DNA of 64,000 nucleotides from NCBI GenBank assembly GCA_021201335.1, contig JAJQFD010000009.1, forward strand, positions 248,001 to 312,000, given 5' to 3'. This document shows, piece after piece, positions 17,482 to 27,630 of this stretch. A program made the translations under genes and the position numbers. Position 1 is the first letter of the stretch. Each line of letters begins with the position of its first letter. The notes under the pieces were generated by a model. The model was not told where the DNA came from and made no database searches. It worked only from the letters and a program-made list of their open reading frames with translations. The DNA comes from Bacteroides sp. (GTDB lineage Bacteria > Bacteroidota > Bacteroidia > Bacteroidales > Bacteroidaceae).

Positions 17482-17662
17482 AAAAAAGGGTTTTCTATTC
17501 ATAAAAAGGCTCCAGAACGATAAAATTTGCAATAAATATGCATTTCCGTCATCTGAAAGGGCCGTTTTAAAAGAATTGCCGGAAAGTGAAACAATTGATT
17601 TCAGATAAAAAAGGAACAGAAAACAAACTTATTGTTTCTTTTTGGTACATACCAATCTCTTT

Positions 17663-17769
17663 AGAGGCTTCCCTTGCTGATGTCCAAGTAAGGATTTACC
17701 GGTAAGGGGTTGTCGATAAAATTAAAATATAAATTGAATTCAAGGCACTCACAAGGGATGTCCCCTACC
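17663..17769. repeat. Decayed copy of the 31-bp inverted repeat element
   Basis: The left arm (AGAGGCTTCCCTTGCTGATG near 17663) and right arm (CACTCACAAGGGATGTCCCC near 17746) are diverged versions of the arms of the perfect element at 9513-9619. The total span is almost the same. The arms now pair imperfectly, as expected for an older insertion. Confidence 0.55.
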
Positions 17770-17801
17770 CATACGGATAGAGGATGAAAGTTGTTTTACT
17801 T

Positions 17802-18326
17802 CTACTTTTTAATCTTAGAATAATAGTAGTCCAGTATTCCATCCAATTCTTTTCGGTAGTTTATCGCTATATATCCTTTTAAGAACGAATCCCGTAGAAA
17901 AGGAGGCCCCGAAAATTTGATAAAGGAAGCATTATCGAAGCAGGCAAGCTTCCCAAAAATAATCACAGAACCTTTGGAAGGCCTGTTCGTTGGAGAAAAA
18001 ACATTAAATTTTATTTCATCAGGAGTTGAAGTAAAAAACCATATACCTTCCATATCATTTATCATTATTTCTTCGGACTCCATACCAGATTTGCCGATTA
18101 TCTTATCCTCAGAAAAAATAATATCAGTAAAAGTCGGTTTATACAATTTAAAGCCGGCCCAAACAAGAGCTCCCGCAGTCGCCATAAAAGAGATTGCAGT
18201 TACAAGATGGACATTCTTCTCTTTAAATAGAACAATTAAAAGGATGACAACGCTAATTGAAAGAACAATAATTAAAGATCCGAGAAATTTCCCGCCTTTC
18301 ATGTAGGCTACTTTTTGTGTTCGCAT
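17802..18326 (-). CDS. Small membrane protein, STM3941-like (function unknown)
   Basis: A 174-residue protein with two transmembrane helices (about residues 15-35 and 45-65) and a C-terminal soluble domain rich in beta strands (IIFSEDKIIGKSGM, MEGIWFF, GSVIIFGKLACFD). This layout matches the STM3941-type proteins of Bacteroidetes, whose PH-like domain follows two helices; the match is from general resemblance. The start MRTQKVAYMKGGK at 18326 is preferred because a -7 box lies at 18367-18360. An upstream TTG at 18362 would overlap that box. Monocistronic. Confidence 0.7.
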   Translation of the reverse strand: MRTQKVAYMKGGKFLGSLIIVLSISVVILLIVLFKEKNVHLVTAISFMATAGALVWAGFKLYKPTFTDIIFSEDKIIGKSGMESEEIMINDMEGIWFFTSTPDEIKFNVFSPTNRPSKGSVIIFGKLACFDNASFIKFSGPPFLRDSFLKGYIAINYRKELDGILDYYYSKIKK

Positions 18327-18359
18327 TATAATTCGTGTTAGGTTTAAATTTAGTTGCGG

Positions 18360-18367
18360 CAAAAGTA
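18360..18367 (-). promoter_or_regulatory. -7 box of the small membrane protein gene
   Basis: Minus-strand TACTTTTG, a full TAnnTTTG match, 33 bases before the ATG at 18326. It fixes the start of the downstream gene. Confidence 0.6.
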
Positions 18368-18519
18368 GTATTTTACTCGGAAATTATCGCAAGAATGTCT
18401 GCTTTTGGATAAGATTATCACTCTACCAGCTATCTGAAGGAAAATGCACTCATCAAAGCAAGAACCAATTAAGCTTTTGATTGTTATATAAAAGAAACTA
18501 AAAATTTAAATAACAGATT

Positions 18520-18846
18520 ATGGGTATTTCTGCTTATATCAATTCTTTAGCGAACGAAACGACATCGGTTGATAGTACTTATAAAACTCAGGTATATAAG
18601 AGTTTACTCAGAACCATTTCTGCTTTTGAGAGTAACGATATATCTTTTTCTACTGTTTTCACACCTACCTGGATGGATGGTTACCGCCAGTTTTTACAAT
18701 CCATAGGATATAATTCTCACGTAATTACCTTTTTTATGCAGTCGCTTCTTTCTGTTTATAAAAACGCTGTGGAGGATGGCGTTGTCTCTGCGCAGAGAGA
18801 TATACTAGAGGGTGTCTTGGCAGAAGAATCTGCTTCTTATAATTAA
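18520..18846 (+). CDS. Stand-alone integrase core-binding (SAM-like) domain protein
   Basis: A 108-residue protein resembling the N-terminal core-binding domain of Bacteroidetes tyrosine recombinases (Phage_int_SAM type): LLRTISAFESND, then FTPTWMDGYRQFLQSIGY, then a helix FFMQSLLSVYKNAVEDGVV. In recombinases this is followed by a catalytic domain with the R-H-R-Y residues; here the frame ends at EESASYN and no catalytic part follows in any frame before the GH43 gene. It is either a fragment of a lost integrase or a small DNA-binding protein derived from one. The ORF is clean and has no internal lesion, which slightly favours a kept gene. Confidence 0.6.
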   Translation: MGISAYINSLANETTSVDSTYKTQVYKSLLRTISAFESNDISFSTVFTPTWMDGYRQFLQSIGYNSHVITFFMQSLLSVYKNAVEDGVVSAQRDILEGVLAEESASYN

Positions 18847-18877
18847 TGGGCATCTTGCTCACGCAAGAAAACCCATT
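18845..18877. terminator. Hairpin after the integrase-domain gene
   Basis: AATGGG (18845-18850) pairs with CCCATT (18872-18877), and inside it CTTGC pairs with GCAAG (18854-18867). It starts at the stop codon. No strong T-tract follows, so termination is only a possibility. Confidence 0.4.
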
Positions 18878-18945
18878 ATCAACATCTCTACTGTATCCTT
18901 TTCACAAGTACAGTAAAGGAACTTATATAACTTTACAAATACAAT

Positions 18946-19911
18946 TTATTGTCCATCGATGGTTATAATCTTTCCATCTTCATCATATTCCAGCTCCACT
19001 ACCTTGAGGCTACGTAACCAGGTACGTCCACCGGAAGGAACACTGTCATGATGGAATAAGTACCATTTTCCTTTAAACTCCACAATGGAATGGTGGGTAG
19101 TCCATCCCACTACTGGCGTCAAAATCACTCCCTGGTAAGTAAATGGCCCATACGGATTATCCCCCGTAGCATAGCAAAGAAGATGAGAATCTCCGGTACT
19201 GTAAGAGAAATAGTATTTTCCATTATACTTATGCATCCAGGATGCTTCAAAAAAGCGACACTCATTACTGGCTTTTAAGGGTTGTCCGTTTTCATCCAGG
19301 ATAACAACTTCCCGCGGTTCCTCCGCAAATTCAAGCATATCATCGGATAAACGAGCCACACGGGCACCCAATGCCGGTTCATCTCCTTCCGGAAGTATTG
19401 CACATTCCAATGCTTTGTTGTTCCGGTAACGTTGCAATTGCCCACCCCAAAGACCGCCGAAATACATATAATAATTTCCGTCTCCATCATCCAGGATAGC
19501 CGGATCCATGCTATAGCTGCCTTTCATCGGATCGGACTGAGGGATAAACGGGCCTTCGGGACGATCACTAATGGCCACTCCTATATGGAAGACATCATTT
19601 TTGTCTTTCAGTGGGAAATACATATAGTATTTGCCGTCTTTTAAAGCCACATCACAATCCCACAGCTGACGGCCTGCCCAGGGGATATCTTCTACTTTCA
19701 ATACAACTCCGTGGTCGGTTATTTCTCCTTCCGGGTCTTCCATCGAAAAGACGTGGTAATCTTTCATATTAAAATGATCGCCATTGTCGTTTTCCGGTAC
19801 CCCACTTTCCCAGTCATGGCTGGGGTAAATGAATATTTTTCCTTCGAATACATGTACGGAAGGGTCGGCCATATAGTCGCCGGGAACTAAGTATCTTGCT
19901 TGCTTTTTCAT
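18946..19911 (-). CDS. Glycoside hydrolase family 43 (xylosidase/arabinofuranosidase), probably intracellular or periplasmic
   Basis: A 321-residue five-bladed propeller enzyme. The general-base Asp is near residue 16 (YMADPSVHVF), SMDPAILDD (about 133) supplies the pKa-modulating Asp, and NECRFFEASWMHKY holds the likely acid Glu; HHSIVEFKGKWYLFHH is family-typical. No signal peptide is visible, so it may act on short imported oligosaccharides. Its length is that of a bare catalytic domain. It is the last enzyme of the minus-strand xylan locus, separated from GH10 by 649 bases that include a long repeat element, so it may be read from its own promoter. The activity could be beta-xylosidase or alpha-L-arabinofuranosidase. 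Confidence 0.88.
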   Translation of the reverse strand: MKKQARYLVPGDYMADPSVHVFEGKIFIYPSHDWESGVPENDNGDHFNMKDYHVFSMEDPEGEITDHGVVLKVEDIPWAGRQLWDCDVALKDGKYYMYFPLKDKNDVFHIGVAISDRPEGPFIPQSDPMKGSYSMDPAILDDGDGNYYMYFGGLWGGQLQRYRNNKALECAILPEGDEPALGARVARLSDDMLEFAEEPREVVILDENGQPLKASNECRFFEASWMHKYNGKYYFSYSTGDSHLLCYATGDNPYGPFTYQGVILTPVVGWTTHHSIVEFKGKWYLFHHDSVPSGGRTWLRSLKVVELEYDEDGKIITIDGQ

Positions 19912-20041
19912 GATAGGGTTATTTTAATTTAGAATTAATAATTTAAAAATGAGATGATAAGTAAGTGTTCAAACTAGTTTGTAAGATGTAATTCAACGAA
20001 TGAGTGTATGTTATTACAATGACGATGAAGAGCGAAGGCCG

Positions 20042-20402
20042 GACAGATTTAGCCTGAGGCTGCACTCACTTCGTTCGCTGACCCAGTCATGTTCGGAAGA
20101 TAACATTCCTTTAGCAATCCAGCCAAAATCTATGGTCTGCTAAAGAAATCCCGGAGGGATTTGATGTGCATAACCACGGGATGTAATCCCGTGGAATAGA
20201 CGTCCCAACTCTACCCACACAGCCCTGAAAGGGGTGAAACCTATATTATTGACCCACTTTGTGGCTCCCGGGATAGTTATTCTATCCCGTGGGATATGCA
20301 TCCCACGGTTATGCACCTGTAATCCCTACGGGATTCTTCTAGATTTTAATGTCTTTAAATCTTCCGAACATGACTGTTGCCTGACCCTGGGCTAAATCTG
20401 TC
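20042..20402. repeat. Long near-palindromic interspersed element, copy 1
   Basis: Three nested inverted repeats: outer 13-bp arms GACAGATTTAGCC (20042-20054) and GGCTAAATCTGTC (20390-20402); middle 17-bp perfect arms at 20085-20101 and 20359-20375 (AGTCATGTTCGGAAGAT and complement); inner imperfect arms of about 54 bp at 20145-20199 and 20283-20336. The unpaired centre is about 83 bp (GACCCACTTTGTGGCTCC). The core reappears at 50103-50345 with about 95% identity by eye. It lies between GH43 and GH10 and has no credible ORF. Confidence 0.85.
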
Positions 20403-20560
20403 AGGCTTTCAGCCTTAACTAAGTTCATCATACTAAATCGAATAAGGGAAAGTTGTAAACTCTTGTAATAATATACACTAATGGTGTTGAAGTACTTAGA
20501 ATTTAGGAATCAGAAATTAGAATCTGGAAACCATTAAGCTATTGGGCTGGAGTGGCAATT

Positions 20561-21688
20561 CTAATTTCTTAATGCTAAATTCTTAATTGTTTGTACCACT
20601 TCTTTGGGCTGATGATTCCGATCGAACAACAGCGGATAATCCGTACGGCCTTTCACTGGCCAGTCGTTCTTCCAGGAATCACCGTCTGCAACTCCCCACA
20701 TGGTTACTCTTTTCACTTTATCCTGGTGCTTCAGGAACAGTTGAAAGAATGATGCCATCCGGTCGTTCCATTTCTTCGAGACCTCTTCCGGCAGACCATC
20801 CGGATAGGGATTGATTTCTTTTTTGTATTCAAAACTGGCTTCCACTGCCGCACCGACATTCCTGTCGGGAGTAGGGAGCGCAGATAAATCAAGTTCGGTA
20901 ATCATCACTTTTACGCCCGCATTGGAAAATGCCAGGATGCTGGCTTCGTACTCTTCCAAGCTGGGATATTCCATGCCGATATGTCCCTGCATACCGATAG
21001 CGTCCATACGGATTCCTTTCTCTTTGAAGGATTGTATCATCTTGACGATAGCTTCCCGCTTGCCTGCGTGCCATTCGTTATAATCATTGTAATAGAGTTC
21101 GGCATCAGGATCTGCTTCATGTGCATACTGAAAAGCGAGTTCCATAAACTCTTCGCCCAGGATTTCATAGAACTTACTTTGTCTCCACTCACCGTTGTCG
21201 AGAATGGCTTCATTCACCACATCCCAACCTTTGATACGGCCTTTATAACGACTGACAATGGTATGGATATGATTTTTCATCCGTTCTTTCAAAACTTCTG
21301 GAGTAACATTGTTGCCTTGTTCATCCACGCAGAACCACTCAGCTAACTGAGAATGCCAGATAAGGGTATGACCAATGATAAACATGTTATTGGCTTCCCC
21401 CAATTCTACAAATTTATCGGGTAAAGTAAAGTCGAATTTACCTTCTTCCGGATGAATGTTTACACTCTTCATGCAATTCTCAGCCACAATGGAATTAAAC
21501 TGCTCCTTTAATACACGGAGTCCGGCCTCATCTTTTCCTTCAATCTGATCTGCATTGAGCGCAGCACCGATATAGAACTTTCCATCCAAAGCAGATTTCA
21601 GGGTTTCTTTTTCCTGTACCTTATTGGACGCGCAGGAAGAGAGAAGGAAAATGAGTAAAATGAATAAGTAATTGAATCGTTTCATCAT
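20561..21688 (-). CDS. GH10 endo-1,4-beta-xylanase lipoprotein
   Basis: A 375-residue family 10 xylanase that cuts the xylan backbone. The start at 21688 (MMKRFNYLF) gives a lipoprotein signal ending LLSSC near residue 20; the longer frame start at 21754 would overlap the transporter gene. WDVVNEAI carries the acid/base Glu and MITELDLSA the nucleophile Glu; [10 protein letters not shown] and [11 protein letters not shown] are further GH10 signatures. The catalytic domain is uninterrupted, without the CBM insertion found in some surface xylanases, so it may work on oligosaccharides in the periplasm or at the membrane. It lies 25 bases after the GPH symporter, clearly in one operon. Confidence 0.93.
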   Translation of the reverse strand: MMKRFNYLFILLIFLLSSCASNKVQEKETLKSALDGKFYIGAALNADQIEGKDEAGLRVLKEQFNSIVAENCMKSVNIHPEEGKFDFTLPDKFVELGEANNMFIIGHTLIWHSQLAEWFCVDEQGNNVTPEVLKERMKNHIHTIVSRYKGRIKGWDVVNEAILDNGEWRQSKFYEILGEEFMELAFQYAHEADPDAELYYNDYNEWHAGKREAIVKMIQSFKEKGIRMDAIGMQGHIGMEYPSLEEYEASILAFSNAGVKVMITELDLSALPTPDRNVGAAVEASFEYKKEINPYPDGLPEEVSKKWNDRMASFFQLFLKHQDKVKRVTMWGVADGDSWKNDWPVKGRTDYPLLFDRNHQPKEVVQTIKNLALRN

Positions 21689-21713
21689 ATTGTTCGTTCG
21701 TTTTTTAGTGTGC

Positions 21714-23195
21714 TTATTTTCTTCTCTCTGCCAGCTCGGCCTGTATTTTTTCATTGGATTGTTTGGTTATCGGGTAGAAAAACAAAGCGATAACGCCCAC
21801 GAAGAAAGTGATAGCAGGAATCACACTGGACGTCAGCCGAATACCGTAAATAGCCGAATCAGTTTGCACTTCATTCGCTACAAAACCAAAACTGTCTACA
21901 ATACCTCCACAGATTGCACCTCCCACACCCAGACCGGCTTTCAGCGCAAATACAATACCTGCAAATACAAATCCGGTGGCGCGACGGTGGTGAACCCATT
22001 CCGAATGGTCGGCCACATCCCCCATCATAGCCCATAATAAGGGAATAGTCGGAGCATACGCCAGGCTCTTCAATATATTAATAAAAAATATAGTACCCAC
22101 ACTGGTAGAATCAACGAGAAAGAAAAGTGAGGTAAATATACCTGTGAATGCCAGACAAATAAGAAATACGTTGCGTTTGCCAAAAATACCCGACAGATAG
22201 CCTGACAGTAAAATAACTCCCGCTAGTGTTACTAATTGACCCACCATGTTAAACAGAGAGAATCCTACCGCAAAAACATTGCTATGATCCGGCTTAGCTA
22301 TTAGCCCGAAGGCATCCAGGAAACCATGAAATAATCCGTAGGAAGCTCCTTCTACTTCAACCAATCCAAAGTTTTGCAAGAAGTCGAACAAGGCGGTTTT
22401 GTCCACAAAATAATTAAAGTAATAAGACATACTGCTTCCCCACATAGCGAGTGTAGTAAACAGGAATAAAGTCAGTACAAACATCGCCTTCCACGGACGA
22501 CTGCTCAAGATATCTTTGAAATCTTGTTTAACGGATGTCTTCTGATTAGGAGGTGGAGCAATTCGCTCTTTGGTACTTACAAAGGTTATGAACATCAATA
22601 CTACCCCCACTACCGCAAACAAGATTATCGTATAAAGCCATCCGGTAGAAGAAGATGCATCGCCGTTTCCAAACTTGGTAACTAAAGGTAAAGTTAATCC
22701 TTGCACGATAAAAGTCGCGATGGTAGCTGTCACAAAGCGAACGGAAGAGATGCTGGTACGTTCTTTAATATCACTGGTCATTACCCCGCCCAAAGAAGAG
22801 TAAGGCGTATTATTGAACGAATAAATAGACATTAAAAGCGTATACGTGATACCGGCATAGATAATCTTACCCCGCTCTGACAGATCCGGAGTGGTAAACG
22901 CCAGGATGAAGAATACAGCAAATGGGATGGCAGTCCACAATAACCAGGGACGGTATTTCCCCCATTTCGTATTGGTACGGTCCGAAAGAATACCGACAAT
23001 CGGATCGACAAAGGCATCGAATACCCGTGCAAATAATAAGATCATTCCGGCAGCCGTGGCTTTAATGCCGAATACATCTGTATAGAAGAAGAGCTGGAAC
23101 ATCATCATCATCTGGAAAATCAGGTTCGCGGAACCGTCTCCCAGACTGTAACCAATCTTCTCTCTCATTGATACTTTTTGAGATTGTGCATTCAT
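21714..23195 (-). CDS. GPH-family sugar:cation symporter (MelB/XynP-like)
   Basis: A 493-residue inner-membrane carrier with 12 predicted helices. The start [19 protein letters not shown] and [25 protein letters not shown] are hallmarks of the glycoside-pentoside-hexuronide family. Its place between an esterase and a GH10 xylanase points to uptake of xylose oligosaccharides or aldouronic acids with Na+ or H+. An extended loop ([20 protein letters not shown], about residue 260-310) between helices 6 and 8 is longer than in MelB. The gaps of 6 and 25 bases to its neighbours show operon structure. Confidence 0.92.
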   Translation of the reverse strand: MNAQSQKVSMREKIGYSLGDGSANLIFQMMMMFQLFFYTDVFGIKATAAGMILLFARVFDAFVDPIVGILSDRTNTKWGKYRPWLLWTAIPFAVFFILAFTTPDLSERGKIIYAGITYTLLMSIYSFNNTPYSSLGGVMTSDIKERTSISSVRFVTATIATFIVQGLTLPLVTKFGNGDASSSTGWLYTIILFAVVGVVLMFITFVSTKERIAPPPNQKTSVKQDFKDILSSRPWKAMFVLTLFLFTTLAMWGSSMSYYFNYFVDKTALFDFLQNFGLVEVEGASYGLFHGFLDAFGLIAKPDHSNVFAVGFSLFNMVGQLVTLAGVILLSGYLSGIFGKRNVFLICLAFTGIFTSLFFLVDSTSVGTIFFINILKSLAYAPTIPLLWAMMGDVADHSEWVHHRRATGFVFAGIVFALKAGLGVGGAICGGIVDSFGFVANEVQTDSAIYGIRLTSSVIPAITFFVGVIALFFYPITKQSNEKIQAELAERRK

Positions 23196-23201
23196 ACGTA
23201 T

Positions 23202-24833
23202 TTATTTTAAGTTTTCAATCAAATTCATCATCTCTTCTTTCACCCGTTTACCCAGTTCTTTCTTGTTCAGCGGATGTATATCGTTCCATTCACCCAAATC
23301 GAAAGCGGAGGCGATACCCGCATGAGGAGTATCCTGTGCTACCCTTCTTTGTACTTCCCGGAAAGCAGCCCATTGTTTTTGCATAGATGCATTATCCGGT
23401 GCGCCAAAAGAAGCTAATTCCACAATGACAAACGGAAGGTCAGGCTGATTCCAGGCTGTACGCCAATCCTGAATCATGGCCGTCAGCAGATCGTAATATT
23501 CATTATACCGGCCTGTATTTGATTCTCCTTGATACCAGATGGCTCCTTTGATTGCATAATCTTTCAACGGTGCAATCATGGCGTTATATAATCCTACCGG
23601 TTTATACTGGAAAAATGTTTGTCCAAATGCAGCAGGCATGGGTGCTCCTTGCTTGTACTTCCAGGTTCCTTCCAAAGAAACTTCTTCAGAGCCTGCGATT
23701 ATTTTATAAGGTTTGTCTTTCACAAAGTGGGGATATCCGGCATGACTCATCAGTCGAACAGTTACCAGGTTCATCCCCGCTTTTAAAAGAGGAGCTGGTA
23801 TTTTATAAATCCGTGGAGGATACTGATAAGAAACAGTTCCGACAAACACTCCATTTACATAAACTGAATCGGCATCCACGATGCAACCTAGTCGCAGTGT
23901 CGCTTCTTTTCCCGCCCATGATTGAGGTAGTTCTACTTCTTTCCTGAACCAGTGCGAACCATGAACCGGATTTAATCCGTTGCTTCCCCAGGAAGAATCA
24001 AAGAGGTCGTATGTTTTCCAATCGTCATCGTTATAGTCGGGTTGATACCATTTGACAGGTTCGTGCAAACCCGGATCGTTCTTATAAAGAACCTGTTGCC
24101 ATAAATGACTTCTTTTATTTTCCAATTCACGGGTAAGGGAAACAAATTCATCGGATTGATAGATATCCCTTTCACTCAAGTATTTAGGAAAAGGTTTCAG
24201 TCCTTCTTCACTGATCCATGCCTCTACCGGAGAGCCTCCCACACTCGAATTAATCAACCCAACCGGGACTTTGGTTTCGGCATATAAATCCTTTGCGAAG
24301 AAATAAGCCAAAGCAGAAAAAGACGGTGCATCTTCCGGCGTTGCCGCTTTCCAGAGAGAAGGTTGTGTATCTGTCTGCGGCTCATGAAAGTTATAAGAAA
24401 GAGGTATTTTGATATGCCGGATCATCGGATTAGTGTATTCGGATACTTCTTTCGCATACAAATCGGCCACCCTAGATATCGGTAATTCCATATTGGATTG
24501 TCCGGAACATAGAAATACATCACCAATCAGAATATCTTTCAGTGTTATTTCATTGATCGTCATGTCATGCGGTCCACCGGGTTTTAAAGAAGGTAAAACC
24601 ACCTTCCAATTGCCCTGAGCATCTGCATTTGTCCGATACTTTTTCTTCAGAAAAGAAACGATTACCTCTTCACCGGGATCGGCTGTACCCCATACCGGAA
24701 CATCCTGCTCTCGCTGAAGTACCATTCCATCGGCAATGAAGGTGGGAAGCTTCACCTTTGCCTCGCTTAAAGAAGCGAGACAAAGCATGAAGGCAACCAA
24801 TCTAACCCTACTAATACTAAACCTTATTTTCAT
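23202..24833 (-). CDS. Sialate O-acetylesterase-like carbohydrate esterase (SGNH/SASA)
   Basis: A 543-residue exported esterase. A signal peptide (MKIRFSISRVRLVAFMLCLA) is followed by a small beta domain, the SGNH block I Ser (FLCSGQSNMELPI, about residue 110), a beta-sandwich insertion (about 245-365), block III-like IWYQGESNTGRY, and the catalytic Asp-x-His (WNDIHPLNKKE) near the C-terminus. SASA-domain enzymes in xylan loci remove O-acetyl groups; acetylxylan rather than sialate is the likely substrate here because there is no sialic acid gene nearby. It lies 11 bases after GH115 and 6 before the symporter gene. Confidence 0.88.
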   Translation of the reverse strand: MKIRFSISRVRLVAFMLCLASLSEAKVKLPTFIADGMVLQREQDVPVWGTADPGEEVIVSFLKKKYRTNADAQGNWKVVLPSLKPGGPHDMTINEITLKDILIGDVFLCSGQSNMELPISRVADLYAKEVSEYTNPMIRHIKIPLSYNFHEPQTDTQPSLWKAATPEDAPSFSALAYFFAKDLYAETKVPVGLINSSVGGSPVEAWISEEGLKPFPKYLSERDIYQSDEFVSLTRELENKRSHLWQQVLYKNDPGLHEPVKWYQPDYNDDDWKTYDLFDSSWGSNGLNPVHGSHWFRKEVELPQSWAGKEATLRLGCIVDADSVYVNGVFVGTVSYQYPPRIYKIPAPLLKAGMNLVTVRLMSHAGYPHFVKDKPYKIIAGSEEVSLEGTWKYKQGAPMPAAFGQTFFQYKPVGLYNAMIAPLKDYAIKGAIWYQGESNTGRYNEYYDLLTAMIQDWRTAWNQPDLPFVIVELASFGAPDNASMQKQWAAFREVQRRVAQDTPHAGIASAFDLGEWNDIHPLNKKELGKRVKEEMMNLIENLK

Positions 24834-24844
24834 GACTAATCTGA

Positions 24845-27360
24845 TTATCTTTTTTGAATTTCACTTTGAGGTGCCCCCAGATAAGAAGTCTTCAATCCTC
24901 CGGTATCTATCATAATCTTCTGCAATACGATCCCCGGATTCAACGCACGGAAACGCAGGGTATGTTTGCCGGGAGCAGCTATTTGGTGTGTCGTTGTTGT
25001 TTTAATAATACTTTCACCCTGCCATTGCCCCAGTTCTCCCCGGTAATGACCGTTAAAGTTGACGATTTGTTCTTCGCCCCCATCGAAAGAGACGGCATAG
25101 CTTAATCCGCGGTTATTATTGAAGTTCAAAGTGGGTGAAACCAAGACTTCCACTTTTACTTCCCCGGTAGTTACCAGTTCCATATCATATTCCAGATAGC
25201 TTTCCTTCTCCGGCACGAGTGTGACGGGATGGGTAGTAACACCCGATACCGTTTTCCCCAAGTCAGGGATCACTATCCATTGCGTTTCTTTTCCATCCAT
25301 AGCACGACTATAATAAGGTGCTTCGATGGAAACATAGCCTTCTTTTTCCAGAAACACCGATGAAATGGGGGCTTTCCGGGTTTCTTTGACTCTTCTTACT
25401 TCCGGCATACTATTCTTTTCCGGTTGTTGCCAGTAGGTATAGCCAATATGGGTTTGCGACATCATGTGGTTCCATTTACCATTGGCAATATCTTCGTGGT
25501 AATGGCGGGTTAGCAAGGAATCTTTTACGAAACATTCTTCAGCCATATCTGCCCAACGGTTTGCGTCCGGATCGTTTTTAGTTGCCAGATCGTGGTTCAT
25601 AGCTACCGCATAATACATTTCATATAAGTTCGCACATGCTGAGATAGGGAACAGCACCAACTGGTCGTAAGCATCCCGGAGTTGTTCAGGAAGCAGATAA
25701 TTCAGCTTCAATGCATCCAGTAATAGTGCCTGGTATTCGTCTGTCACTCTTTTAAATTCATGGTAGTTATGCAAACTATAGGTTGTATGATCCAGTAGTT
25801 CAGGGGTAACGCGGCGATTGTACTTGGTATAGAGATTAATCAAGCGGGCTGCTTCTCTGGCATACTCCTCTCCAAACTGACGGGCACAAAACTCTTCCGT
25901 ATGTTGCAACAGGTTATCCGCATGAAAGCGATCGGGATTCCAGGCCATATCCAGGAAGAACTGAATCGGATATTCCATCGGTTTCAGGTCACCTACATTC
26001 ACTACCCAGAGTTCTTTAACTCCATAGCGATACGTCAGGTTCATTTGTTCCCAGATGCGTTGTACCTGTGATACATTCAGCCATTTGTAGTTTCGCGGGC
26101 CACCTACATAATCAAAATGGTAATACATTCCGTAGCCTCCTTTTCTGGGTTTGGCAGTCAGTTCCGGAAGTTTCCTTACGTTTCCCCAGTTATCATCACA
26201 TAATAATAGAGTGACATCATCGGGTACCCGCATCCCTTTGTCGTAATAATCCTGAACTTCTTTGTATAAAGCCCACACCTGCGGTGTTTCAGCCGCTTTT
26301 TTCCAGTTACTTTGGATATTATCTGGCGTTGGTCCTTAACAATTTTCTCTAATAAAGCGATATTGGTATCTTCACTCATGGCTTCATCTCCATCACCCCG
26401 CATACCTACGGTTACAACGGCTTCCCAGTCTTTCATACGTTCCATACCGCCGGTCCAGAATTCTTTTAATGTTTGGGCATTGGAGGTATAATCCCACTTA
26501 CCACTCCCGTAGCGTCTCCATTCATCATGAGCTCTCCCAAGCGGTTCGTGATGGGATGTTCCCACAATGATTCCCATCTTATCCGCTAACACACCATTCT
26601 GCGGATCATCGTCGTAAAAGGCACTTCCCCACATGGCGGGCCAGATGAAGTTTCCTTTGAGACGAAGAATAAGTTCAAATACTTTCTCGTAGAATTTACT
26701 ATTGAATCCTTCGAAGGTTTCCTTTGCCCAGCCTGTTAAGGCCGGAGCCTCATCATTCAGGAATATACCGCGGTACTTAACGGCCGGTTCTCCTTCAGTA
26801 TAGATACCTTTTCTTATATAAATATTCTCTTTTTTACTCACCGGGATATCTGCCCAGTAATACCAGGGTGAAACACCTATCTGGTTGGATAATTCATAAA
26901 TACCATAAATAGTACCCCGCCGATCGCTGCCTGCAATAACCAGCGCTTCTTCCACTCCGGGGAATGGATCTGCGATGGTTTGGAGCAAATACTTTTCGCG
27001 TTTCCCTTTCAATTCGGCTAAGTTGATCTTACCTTCTTTCGCCAACTGATCAATCAAGGTACTTTTACCTAAGGTTCCTACCAGCAATACGCTTTTAGCC
27101 TGCGGTAACTCGGAACTGATGGATGCGGGTTGTTTTCCGGTTACTTGGCCGATGTCTTCTATTAAATCGTTGAAAGCGCGGAATACTCCCGGATCGTCGT
27201 TATCGTCCATCCACATCGGTACAGTAACAGAGGCTTCCGTTAAAGCGAAAACTTCTTGTGCTTTTGATGAACTCACAAATTGCGGAGGCTGGGCATAAGA
27301 GACAGAGCCCATCGACCCAGCAACAAAAAGAATAGATAATATGGAAGAAAGTTTATTCAT
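24845..27360 (-). pseudogene. GH115 xylan alpha-1,2-glucuronidase, interrupted by a one-base frameshift
   Basis: Two overlapping ORFs (27360-26176 and 26278-24845) are the halves of one GH115 enzyme. Part 1 has a signal peptide, then VLLVGTLGKSTLID, GIYELSNQIGVSPWYYWADIP and LKGNFIWPAMWGSAF, and ends its true reading at SKVTGKK. Part 2 resumes at VWALYKEVQDYYDKG, then TLLLCDDNWGN. Adding one base to the A6 run (T at 26297-26302 on the plus strand) joins them into 838 residues, the usual GH115 size. In the zero frame the run reads A-AAA-AAG, a known -1 slippery heptamer, so either mutation, sequence error or recoding is possible. An intact enzyme would remove (methyl)glucuronic acid from internal xylose residues. 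The gene heads an operon with the esterase, symporter and GH10. Confidence 0.85.
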
Positions 27361-27630
27361 AGTTTTAAATGCAGATGTTTTTCATACGCTAAAAGTCTGC
27401 TGCTACAAAACTATAAAGGGATTGCCGATTCGTTTAAGATTTTTGTTTCACAATCTTCGTTACATGTAACATCCGGCATCTCAAATGATACAAATGTTTA
27501 TAGATATGTAACACAGCGCTGTTTGAGAGTATTTAGGAAGGAATTTGGGCGATTTCAGAGAATTATTCTCTATACAGAGTGAACAGAATGGAGAATAGAT
27601 TATCCAAAAGAAGAAGTTCTTTGAAGTTCC

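Larger units (their letters stand above)
16988..17801. other. Gene-free spacer with two repeat structures
   Basis: About 0.8 kb between the ABC gene promoter and the end of the small membrane protein gene. It holds the ABC gene -7 box, the 23-bp repeat array and a decayed inverted repeat, each listed separately. No convincing ORF was seen; the 66-residue minus ORF over the array is low-complexity and is rejected. Confidence 0.6.

Noticed and set aside
17283..17483. 66-residue minus-strand ORF over the 23-bp array
   Set aside because: Its repeated peptides (PRLAQPKFRDL) come from the DNA repeat; no start signal or homologue was recognised.
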